Source: an uncultured Thiotrichaceae bacterium (GTDB lineage: Bacteria > Pseudomonadota > Gammaproteobacteria > Thiotrichales > Thiotrichaceae). From it: a stretch of DNA of 6,318 nucleotides. How positions within the stretch are numbered: position 1 is the stretch's first letter; each line of letters starts with the position of its first letter. The notes below the pieces were generated by a model. The model had not been told where the DNA came from and did no database searches. It saw nothing but the letters and a program-made list of their open reading frames with translations. The position numbers and the translations under genes are program-made. Positions 1 through 5,981 of this stretch are shown here, one piece after another. The stretch is from the NCBI GenBank assembly GCA_902727945.1, contig CACVAV010000182.1, positions 1 to 6,318 on the forward strand, written 5' to 3'.

Positions 1-1766
1 GCATCAGCCAACTCGCTCTCCAACTGTTCTTTCCGTTGGTTTAGCTTGTCCATTTTCTTTTCTAACTGATCAACTTGTTTCTTCAATGGTTGCAAACGTT
101 TACGCTTCTCAGCCGCATCACGACGCTGTTCTTTTTTATTAGCTGCCACATCGGCTGAACCCGCCGCTGTCGACAAACCCGCTTGCCCCACAGTACCAAT
201 AGTCCGCTTAAAACGATTTTGCAACCACACCGCATAGTCATCAAGGTCACCCTCAAACTCATCAGCCCTGCCACTATCGACCAGCAATAGCGTATCTGTA
301 ACCATTTTCAGCATGTGGCGATCGTGCGAGACAATAATCATCGCCCCCTCAAAAGCCTGCAAAGCCATACTCAGTGCTAAACGCATTTCAAGATCAAGGT
401 GATTGGTCGGCTCATCCAATAACAGTAAATTAGGCTTCTGGTAGATCAACAAAGCCAGTGCCAAACGCGCTTTTTCCCCACCGGAAAATGGTGCAATAGC
501 CTCATCAACCCGGCTGCCTTGAAACCCATACCCACCCAGGTAATTACGTAATTCCTGTTCACGGGCTTTCCGGTCAAGATCACGCAAGTGTTGCAATGCA
601 GTTTCTTCCGGGTCAAGCTGCTCCATTTGATGCTGCGCAAAATAGCCTACTTTAAGCTCTTGCGCCTGCCAGCATTCACCGCTTTGTGCCGGCAATTCAC
701 CCGCCAGAAACTTTATTAGCGTTGACTTACCCGCACCATTTGGCCCAATCAACCCGATACGGTCGCCTGGTAGGATTTGTAAGCGTACACCCGCAATAAT
801 CGTAGTCTCGCCATAACCCACGCTGACGGCTTCCGTGTTTAACAGGCGGTCAGGGAGTTTATCCGGCTTACGAAAACTAAAATTAAATTGCGAGTCAACA
901 TGGGCCGGGGCAATCGTTTCCATACGTTCCAGTGCTTTAAGACGACTCTGCGCCTGGCGTGCTTTGGTGGCCTGCGCCCGAAAGCGGTCAACATACTTCT
1001 GGATGTGCGCAATTTCGGTTTGCTGTTTCTGATAAGCTGACTGCTGCTGCGCTAATCGCTCTGCGCGGGTAATTTCAAAGGTTGAATAGTTACCGGTATA
1101 TAACGTCAGCTTGCCCATTTCAATATGCGCGATATGGGTACAAATCGCATCCAGAAATTCCCGGTCATGTGAGATCAGCAGCAATGTACCACGATAACCT
1201 TTCAGCCAATCCTGCAACCAGATAACCGCATCCAGATCAAGGTGGTTAGTCGGCTCATCCAGCAGTAATAAATCCGAACGACACATCAGCGCCTGCGCCA
1301 GATTAAGCCGCATCCGCCAACCACCGGAAAAACTACTCACCGGACGATCAATTTCATCACCTTTAAAACCCAGGCCATGCAATAAAACGGCTGCACGGCT
1401 TTCGGCAGTATAACCATCAATCGCATCCAGACGGGCATGCAACTCACCTAAATGAGCACCTTCCGCATCCACTAATTGTGCTTGCAGGCTGACATATTCA
1501 GGATCACCTTCCAGCGCATAAGACAAAGCACTTTGCTCACTGGACGGCGTTTCCTGTTTAACATGCGCCACCACCCAGGCCGGAGGCATAGTGAAATCAC
1601 CTACATCAGCGGATAATTCACCCCGGATCAGTGAAAACAGACTGGATTTTCCTACTCCGTTTGCACCCGTCAAACCTGCTTTCTGCCCCGGATGGATGCT
1701 GAAAGAAGCGGCTTCAAGCAGCGCTTTGGTGCCACGACGTAAGGACAAACTGGAAAAAACTAGCAT
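1..1766 (-). CDS. yheS: ABC-F family ribosome-associated ATPase, YheS-like (3' end beyond window)
   Basis: This is a cytoplasmic duplicated-ATPase protein of the ABC-F family. Members have no membrane domain, bind the ribosomal E site and act on stalled or difficult translation. Domain 1 shows Walker A GANGVGKS (residues 34-41), signature SGGW (147-150) and Walker B/D-loop LLLLDEPTNHLD (166-177). Domain 2 shows GPNGAGKS (341-348), SGGE (428-431) and DEPTNHLD (from 451). The linker between them, around residues 258-281, has the Arg/Gln-rich pattern ending KALERM that is typical of the tRNA-contacting P-site motif. After about residue 515 a highly charged coiled-coil tail begins, as in YheS. 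The ATG is supported by the start MLVFSSLSLRRG, which parallels E. coli YheS (MIVFSSLQIRRG, from memory). 588 codons are visible; E. coli YheS is about 637 aa, so roughly 50 residues are missing. The Shine-Dalgarno is weak. Uup is the main alternative, but the N-terminus favours YheS. Confidence 0.95.
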   Translation of the reverse strand, partial: MLVFSSLSLRRGTKALLEAASFSIHPGQKAGLTGANGVGKSSLFSLIRGELSADVGDFTMPPAWVVAHVKQETPSSEQSALSYALEGDPEYVSLQAQLVDAEGAHLGELHARLDAIDGYTAESRAAVLLHGLGFKGDEIDRPVSSFSGGWRMRLNLAQALMCRSDLLLLDEPTNHLDLDAVIWLQDWLKGYRGTLLLISHDREFLDAICTHIAHIEMGKLTLYTGNYSTFEITRAERLAQQQSAYQKQQTEIAHIQKYVDRFRAQATKARQAQSRLKALERMETIAPAHVDSQFNFSFRKPDKLPDRLLNTEAVSVGYGETTIIAGVRLQILPGDRIGLIGPNGAGKSTLIKFLAGELPAQSGECWQAQELKVGYFAQHQMEQLDPEETALQHLRDLDRKAREQELRNYLGGYGFQGSRVDEAIAPFSGGEKARLALALLIYQKPNLLLLDEPTNHLDLEMRLALSMALQAFEGAMIIVSHDRHMLKMVTDTLLLVDSGRADEFEGDLDDYAVWLQNRFKRTIGTVGQAGLSTAAGSADVAANKKEQRRDAAEKRKRLQPLKKQVDQLEKKMDKLNQRKEQLESELAD

Positions 1767-1796
1767 GGGTCACTCAACCGGCAAAAGGAGTAGAGC

Positions 1797-1825
1797 ATTA
1801 AACATCAGTACAACAGACAGGGCAA
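1797..1825 (-). promoter_or_regulatory. candidate sigma70 promoter for yheS
   Basis: On the minus strand a -35-like TTGCCC (1825-1820) is followed after exactly 17 bp by a -10-like TTTAAT (1802-1797). This matches 9 of 12 consensus positions (TTGACA / TATAAT). Transcription would begin near 1790, giving a leader of about 24 nt before the yheS ATG at 1766. The site lies in the 80-bp gap after rluE, the widest gap downstream of the coiled-coil gene, which suits an independent promoter. It was identified by eye only. Confidence 0.4.
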
Positions 1826-1846
1826 GCCTGAAAAGAAGTTGAAAAA

Positions 1847-2398
1847 TTAACCGGCTGCAAGGCAGACCTGCCTTAACGCTCCCGAATCTAAACCGTCCAA
1901 CGTCCAGCTACCGACCCGATAACGAACCAACCGCAATGTCGGAAAGCCAATCGCGGCAGTCATGCGTCTGACCTGACGGTTTTTGCCTTCTTTAATAGTC
2001 AATTCAATCCAACTGTCAGGAATGCTTTTTCGTACACGAATAGGCGGCACACGCTCCCAAAGCATAGCGGGTTCTTTCATTAGTTCAGCTTTTGCCGGAC
2101 GGGTCATGCCATCTTTCAACATCACACCCTCCCGCAAGGCTTGTAAAGCCTGATCTGTGGGCGCACCCTCTACCTGAACCCAATAAGTTTTACTCATTCT
2201 ATGTTTCGGGTTAGCGATTTTGTGCTGTAAGCGGCCATCATCAGTCAGTAGCAGCAAACCCTCACTGTCTCTGTCCAGACGGCCCGCCGCATAAACGTCC
2301 GGCACACGAATGTAATCAGCCAGGGTTTTGCGCCCTTCACCGTCAGTAAACTGGCACAACACATCAAACGGTTTATTAAACAGGATCAACTGGCTCAC
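1847..2398 (-). CDS. rluE: 23S rRNA pseudouridine synthase, RluE type
   Basis: This cytoplasmic enzyme of the RsuA/RluB/E/F family isomerises a uridine in 23S rRNA; E. coli RluE acts on U2457. The protein has 183 residues. It opens with LILFNKPFDVLCQFTDGEGR, the family motif I lines. The catalytic block GRLDRDSEGLLLLT (39-52) contains the catalytic aspartate D42. The later segments PPIRVRKSIP and EGKNRQVRRMTAAIGFPTLR are characteristic of RluE. There is no N-terminal S4 domain, as in RluE. It is shorter than E. coli RluE (about 217 aa, from memory) because it lacks the basic N-terminal extension. The start is GTG, with an in-frame TAA a few codons upstream and no nearby ATG. The GTG overlaps the apbE stop as GTGA and has only a poor Shine-Dalgarno, so it probably depends on translational coupling. 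The stop is TAA. Confidence 0.93.
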   Translation of the reverse strand: MSQLILFNKPFDVLCQFTDGEGRKTLADYIRVPDVYAAGRLDRDSEGLLLLTDDGRLQHKIANPKHRMSKTYWVQVEGAPTDQALQALREGVMLKDGMTRPAKAELMKEPAMLWERVPPIRVRKSIPDSWIELTIKEGKNRQVRRMTAAIGFPTLRLVRYRVGSWTLDGLDSGALRQVCLAAG

Positions 2399-3450
2399 TG
2401 TATTAATGCCTGTTTAAAACCATCCGTGGCGAAGGTTTCAAAACCATCATCAGTGCGCCGGATAAAATAGGCATCAAGACCTTTCTCCACCGCAAAAGCC
2501 TTCCCCTTTACTTCACCCATCGCCATCAACATGGTCGCATAAGCATCAGCCAACATAGTATTTTCTGCCATCACCGAAACAGAGGCGAGGCTATGTTTTA
2601 TCGGGTAACCCGTAGCAGGATTCAAGGTATGAGAATAACGCTTACCACCCGCACTGAAGAAATTACGGTAATCGCCGGAAGTGGCCAGGCCACCTGCTTT
2701 CAGGTTCAAACCCTGTTGTATGCTACTGCCCAGATCAACCGGCTTTTCCACAGCAATCCGCCAATTATCACCACGTGGGCTCTGTCCTTTAACATGGATT
2801 TCACCCCCAATTTCCAGCATATAATCAGTCACACCCAACTGATTCAGATAGGCTGCCAATTGATCAACACCGTAACCTTTAGCAATAGATGACAGATCAA
2901 CATAAACCCCACGCATCTGCTTTTTCAATGCTGGCGGATCAAGACGTACTGCTAACTTGGTATAACCGACATTTAGCAATATTTCATCAATGGCCGACTG
3001 CTCGGGTACGGTGAGAGGAGTAGCTTTTTTAGCAGCACCAAAACCCCATAAATTCACCAACGGCCCAACGGTGACATCATACTGTCCTTCGCTAAAACGA
3101 CTGACTGCCAACGCGGCCTGCGTTACTTTCGCCAATTGCCCGGAAACAGGAAACCAATCAGTTTGCTCATAACGATTGAAAGTAGATAATTCTGAATCCT
3201 GCTGCCAGGTCGACATCTGGTCATTCACAGTTTTCAGGACATTATCCAACCCCGCCTGCAAGGCAGTATTATCCGGAAACGCCGTTTCACTATTTTTTGG
3301 CAGAAGTATCACCGCGCTCCAGGTAGTACCCATTGTCTGACCCTGTAACTTAATCGCTTCAGGCTCAGTTTCACTGCATCCGTTTAAAATCAACAGACAC
3401 AAAAATGCCAGCACGTATGCTGGCATCAAATAAACATTTCGCTTGCTCAT
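2395..3450 (-). CDS. apbE: FAD:protein FMN transferase, lipoprotein ApbE
   Basis: ApbE covalently attaches FMN, taken from FAD, to a threonine of target flavoproteins such as RnfG/RnfD and NqrB/NqrC in a Mg2+-dependent reaction on the periplasmic side. The 351-residue product equals the usual length. A lipoprotein signal peptide ends in the lipobox L-N-G-C (Cys25), with Ser and Glu following, so the protein is probably membrane-anchored and faces the periplasm. Family motifs appear in order: GQTMGTTW (37-44), YDVTVGPLVNLWGFG (124-138), VDLSSIAKGYGVD (184-196), EIGGEIHVKG (213-222), SHTLNPATGYP (273-283) and the metal/active-site block ADAYAT (301-306). The ATG at 3450 is chosen over an upstream in-frame TTG at 3486 because it places the signal peptide at the N-terminus and starts 10 bp after the GTPase stop. 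The usual Asp in the S-H-x-x-D-P motif is Asn here, a variant I believe occurs in the family. No flavin-acceptor gene is visible nearby. Confidence 0.95.
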   Translation of the reverse strand: MSKRNVYLMPAYVLAFLCLLILNGCSETEPEAIKLQGQTMGTTWSAVILLPKNSETAFPDNTALQAGLDNVLKTVNDQMSTWQQDSELSTFNRYEQTDWFPVSGQLAKVTQAALAVSRFSEGQYDVTVGPLVNLWGFGAAKKATPLTVPEQSAIDEILLNVGYTKLAVRLDPPALKKQMRGVYVDLSSIAKGYGVDQLAAYLNQLGVTDYMLEIGGEIHVKGQSPRGDNWRIAVEKPVDLGSSIQQGLNLKAGGLATSGDYRNFFSAGGKRYSHTLNPATGYPIKHSLASVSVMAENTMLADAYATMLMAMGEVKGKAFAVEKGLDAYFIRRTDDGFETFATDGFKQALIQ

Positions 3451-3460
3451 TCTTTCACAG

Positions 3461-4906
3461 TTACTTAGATCCGTCTTCAGTCTCAAGTCCGGAAGGATTA
3501 GAAAAACGATTATTCAAATGCTGCACAAGGTGATCGGTTGCATCACGAATCGCATCAAGGCGCTTACGTGTTCCATTACCCCATCCGGCAGGGCTATTTT
3601 GGAAAATACTCCGCCATCCGCGTGTGCTTTTATAGAATGCGGCGGCAGGGCTACCGTATGACTCACTCTTGCTCAATCCGGAACCGATATATTTGGCTAC
3701 TTTGCCGCGAATAATGTAATGCAGCATCAAAAGCAGCAGTACCACCACCACGGCAGCAATAATCATATTCAATGGATTCGCTGTTACCATGCCCATCCAG
3801 GGTGCATTGAATGTCAAGCCATCCCACCAGTCCAGCCACACGCTCAACATACCCATCAGCACGACAATCGCGCTCAGCGTAATACCGTCCCAGATTAACG
3901 TGTCTTTGCGCCAGCGCCCTAAAGCACTTTGCAACATGGGTACTGCCTGCTGCTCAATATCGTTAGACAGCGATTCCATCGCACCCACCACCCGGTAAAC
4001 CCGGTCGGTATTCACACTGGCAATACGTGCCTCAATTTCCGCATAGTCAGCCGCACGCTTTGACAGGTAACGTGACCACACCGCTTCATTCTCAACCGGC
4101 ACCGCCAGTTTTTCATTGAATAACACATAAAAACTACCGGAAGACAGGCCACTCTGTACCAATGACTTCTGCCAGGAAGAGACGATGTCTTCCAGATTAT
4201 CTTCACGTGCAGAGGTGTCAATCTGGTTAAGAATAAACAGGAACTTACTGCTATCGTTTCTGCGCTGGGCACCTCTTACTAAATGCTCCAGCGTATCCTG
4301 CATAGCACCTGGCTCAGGATGGCGTGCATCAAAAAACACCAGAACTAAATCCGATAACTCAATGATGTGATCAGCAATTCTCAGGGTCGATTTACGCTGT
4401 TCATCCGCATCAAATCCGGGAGAATCAATAAGAATTTTGCCACGCACCTTTTCACTGGGCACGACCTTCATTTGCAGGTAGTTATCAATTTTCGAGCCTT
4501 CACCTGCGCTAACATACTCGAGTTCTTCACTAATCTGATAAAAAGGAAAACGCGGATCACCATCCAGCGCCAAACCAGGTAACGTATGCGCTTCCGCATC
4601 AGGACTAAAGGTAATGGCAGTAAATTTGTCATCAACCGCCTGATTACCGGTACGCTGCAAATCAATATCCAGAAACGTATTAATAAAGCTGGATTTGCCT
4701 GCTGAAAATGTTCCCATCACTGAGATCATCGGCCACCAGGAAATTTGTGTTGCATAAGAGGTGCCAGAGGCCAGCAGCCCCATCTTTGCTGCCACTTTAT
4801 CCAACTCACGGTATTTTCCAACGGCATCAACGAGTACAGGGTTTTCACGCTTCAGGTGATCCTGCAGGCCTTTAAGGCGTTGATCAATTCGCTTTGACGG
4901 TGTCAT
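3461..4906 (-). CDS. EHD/dynamin-like GTPase with C-terminal transmembrane hairpin
   Basis: The 481-residue protein is a predicted inner-membrane GTPase. Visible motifs are G1 GTFSAGKS (65-72), G3 DSPG (161-164) and G4 NQID (227-230). The order and wording resemble the EHD branch of the dynamin superfamily: a D-P-R-x-P-F segment (117-122) sits between G2 and G3, and FFDARHPEPG (191-200) occupies the place of the EHD segment FDAHKLD (recalled, not aligned). The EHD Pro-Thr-Thr of G2 appears replaced by Ala-Val-Asp (90-92); Thr96 or Thr99 could serve instead. Two hydrophobic spans, about 337-360 and 379-400, form a hairpin with a short loop, leaving an 82-residue basic tail that is probably cytoplasmic. 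Only about 40 residues separate the G domain from the first span, too few for a full dynamin stalk, and no EH domain is present. The N-terminus is basic and amphipathic. The ATG has a TAGGA Shine-Dalgarno and lies 8 bp after the upstream gene. Substrate and cellular role are unknown. Confidence 0.8.
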   Translation of the reverse strand: MTPSKRIDQRLKGLQDHLKRENPVLVDAVGKYRELDKVAAKMGLLASGTSYATQISWWPMISVMGTFSAGKSSFINTFLDIDLQRTGNQAVDDKFTAITFSPDAEAHTLPGLALDGDPRFPFYQISEELEYVSAGEGSKIDNYLQMKVVPSEKVRGKILIDSPGFDADEQRKSTLRIADHIIELSDLVLVFFDARHPEPGAMQDTLEHLVRGAQRRNDSSKFLFILNQIDTSAREDNLEDIVSSWQKSLVQSGLSSGSFYVLFNEKLAVPVENEAVWSRYLSKRAADYAEIEARIASVNTDRVYRVVGAMESLSNDIEQQAVPMLQSALGRWRKDTLIWDGITLSAIVVLMGMLSVWLDWWDGLTFNAPWMGMVTANPLNMIIAAVVVVLLLLMLHYIIRGKVAKYIGSGLSKSESYGSPAAAFYKSTRGWRSIFQNSPAGWGNGTRKRLDAIRDATDHLVQHLNNRFSNPSGLETEDGSK

Positions 4907-4912
4907 GTCTAT

Positions 4913-4917
4913 TCCTA
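4913..4917 (-). promoter_or_regulatory. ribosome binding site overlapping the upstream stop codon
   Basis: The minus strand reads TAGGA: the TAG is the stop codon of the coiled-coil gene, and AGGA is the Shine-Dalgarno of the GTPase gene, six bases before its ATG. This overlap fixes the GTPase start and suggests that ribosomes finishing the first gene promote initiation of the second. Confidence 0.65.
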
Positions 4918-5718
4918 TTGAGTACTGGCCAGTGTATCGGCCTGATTAGTACTGAAAAAACTCTGCCCTTCATCGGTCACGGTGGTGGAGCCATCAGAAG
5001 GTGGGTTTATTGGCTGAATATTTTCACCAGCCACCGGAACTGCTACAGGCAGAGGCACAGGCGGAGCAATAACGTTCGCTGCTTGTGGCTGCTGCTGTAC
5101 AGGCTGTCTATACCAACCGTACATATTATTATTAACGCCATAATACGGGGTTGATGGCGGAGCCACAACATAAGGATTCGTATCACTACCACCAAAGGGT
5201 AAAAACTTTCCCATCGCCTTGAATGGCTTGGAAACATTTTTGTTCATACTCCACAGGTCACGCTGCATGTTGTAAGTTGATGCAGCCATATTCTGAGTCG
5301 AGACATTCATCTGTCTCATGTCTCCGCTCATGTTCTGCGTCGTATTGGTCATTTGCGCAATATGCTGAGTCATACTTTCAGTGGATAGCGCCATACCCGT
5401 TATTTGGTTATTAATATTGTTCATATAACCGGACATATAAGTCAGATTCCGGTCAACCGTATCATTCATATTAGCGATCGTTTCTGTCAGACGATGGACA
5501 TCAGTCGTCAATGCCTGCACCAGGTAGAAACCGTAGGCAGCCAGTACGACAAAAGCTACCAATGACGGATAGACTATGATCTGTAAAGATCTGCTGATGC
5601 CGGACTGCTGTGCTTCAAACTCATGCAGTTCATCCTCGACATCATGTAACTCCTCTTCAACATCCTGCAACTCTGCTTCCAAAGCACCGTGGGTTGCTTT
5701 TTTTTCCTCTGCCGACAT
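4915..5718 (-). CDS. single-pass membrane protein with methionine-ladder coiled coil, function unknown
   Basis: I do not recognise this 267-residue protein. Segment 1 (residues 11-38) is an acidic heptad coil with L13, L17, V20, L24, V27, L31 and F34 in a/d register; about 12 of 22 residues from 14 to 35 are Asp or Glu. Segment 2 (about 47-70) is one transmembrane helix, preceded by Arg43; an N-in topology is likely but weakly supported. Segment 3 (81-158) is a long coiled coil with hydrophobic residues every seven positions, including eight consecutive heptads with Met at 109, 116, 123, 130, 137, 144, 151 and 158. Segment 4 (about 161-178) is a compact stretch including SKPFKAMGKFLPFGG. Segment 5 (about 179-267) is low-complexity, rich in Pro, Gln, Asn and Val, and probably disordered. 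There is no signal peptidase site or enzyme motif. The ATG follows a CAGGAG site. It is first in a tight run with the GTPase, apbE and rluE, so it is probably a partner or scaffold of the GTPase (inference). Confidence 0.85.
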   Translation of the reverse strand: MSAEEKKATHGALEAELQDVEEELHDVEDELHEFEAQQSGISRSLQIIVYPSLVAFVVLAAYGFYLVQALTTDVHRLTETIANMNDTVDRNLTYMSGYMNNINNQITGMALSTESMTQHIAQMTNTTQNMSGDMRQMNVSTQNMAASTYNMQRDLWSMNKNVSKPFKAMGKFLPFGGSDTNPYVVAPPSTPYYGVNNNMYGWYRQPVQQQPQAANVIAPPVPLPVAVPVAGENIQPINPPSDGSTTVTDEGQSFFSTNQADTLASTQ

Positions 5719-5724
5719 TCAAAA

Positions 5725-5730
5725 CTCCTG
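5725..5730 (-). promoter_or_regulatory. strong Shine-Dalgarno of the coiled-coil gene
   Basis: The minus strand reads CAGGAG, then a 6-nt spacer (TTTTGA) and ATG at 5718-5716. It is the best ribosome binding site among the complete genes of the window and fixes the start of the first gene of the run. Confidence 0.75.
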
Positions 5731-5787
5731 TGATGCAGGGATGTCCGGCAGCTTATAAAGCAGCGAACACCAAATGAACCAAGCTTA

Positions 5788-5805
5788 TCACGGTAATATT
5801 ACCAC
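5788..5805 (-). other. possible five-codon leader ORF (speculative)
   Basis: A strong Shine-Dalgarno-like AAGGAG (5820-5815) has no annotated gene behind it. Nine bases downstream a GTG (5805-5803) opens the frame M-V-I-L-P, which ends in tandem stops TGA TAA (5790-5785). The 12-bp palindrome covers most of this frame. It could be a leader peptide or standby ribosome site for the operon beginning at 5718, but so short a frame occurs easily by chance and the start codon is not ATG. Confidence 0.15.
5792..5803. repeat. perfect 12-bp palindrome in operon leader (possible operator)
   Basis: GGTAATATTACC is identical to its reverse complement. Overlapping it, ACGGT (5790-5794) and ACCGT (5804-5808) form a second inverted pair around a 9-nt centre. 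It lies 74-85 bp upstream of the coiled-coil ATG, in the only sizeable intergenic region, where a dimeric regulator could bind. No regulator family can be named from the sequence, and no convincing paired -35/-10 was found next to it. Confidence 0.35.
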
Positions 5806-5920
5806 CGTCGTTATCTCCTTTGGCTATTCACACACCACCAAACCAGCACCACAAACTTACAAACAACTCCGGTTCAGCATTTTATTTATAAGTTCTAGTT
5901 ATATGTCTATTTTTAAACAA

Positions 5921-5960
5921 CAAAAAGACAGAAAAGTACCATCAAACAATCCTGTCTTTT
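5921..5960 (-). terminator. candidate intrinsic terminator after the TPR gene
   Basis: A perfect 9-bp inverted repeat, AAAAGACAG (5960-5952) and CTGTCTTTT (5931-5923) on the minus strand, flanks a 20-nt loop. It is followed by a T-rich run (TTTTTGTTGTTT), starting 21 bp after the TPR stop codon. The stem has only three G/C pairs and a long loop, so termination may be weak. It supports placing the TPR gene and the coiled-coil gene in separate transcription units. Confidence 0.4.
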
Positions 5961-5981
5961 GCCAGGTGCCAATAAAAGCTA

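Larger units (their letters stand above)
5719..5981. other. intergenic region upstream of the coiled-coil/GTPase operon
   Basis: This 263-bp stretch holds the terminator candidate, the 12-bp palindrome and the possible leader ORF described separately. The minus strand contains AT-rich -10-like hexamers TATAAC (5903-5898) and TATAAA (5890-5885), but neither has a good -35 at 16-18 bp. The operon promoter probably lies here and is not identified with confidence. No credible longer coding sequence is seen on either strand. Confidence 0.5.

Noticed and set aside
1816..1830. Small hairpin CAGG-CTTGC-CCTG after rluE as a terminator.
   Set aside because: A 4-bp stem with no following T-run is too weak. 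The T-rich sequence lies before it, not after it, in the direction of transcription.
1591..1842. Plus-strand open frame of 83 codons over the start of yheS.
   Set aside because: It is antisense to the Walker A region of yheS; its sequence mirrors the conserved gene and shows no independent features.
2593..2892. Plus-strand open frame of 99 codons inside apbE.
   Set aside because: It is fully antisense to a clearly recognised gene and shows no domain-like sequence.
3451..3486. Extended apbE start at a TTG (3486), adding 12 residues.
   Set aside because: It would put a charged stretch before the lipoprotein signal and overlap the GTPase gene. The ATG at 3450 gives a normal signal peptide and the usual family length.
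5750..5788. Direct repeat AGCTTAT at 5750 and 5782, spaced 32 bp (about three helical turns), with a short imperfect palindrome GCTTATAAAGC at 5751-5761.
   Set aside because: A repeated 7-mer is expected by chance in a region of this size, and no further copies or extended similarity support binding sites.
5793..5801. TAATATTAC, identical to the nonanucleotide at geminivirus rolling-circle origins.
   Set aside because: It lies in a bacterial intergenic palindrome with no Rep gene and no suitable long stem. A 9-mer match that is part of an AT-rich palindrome is most simply coincidence.
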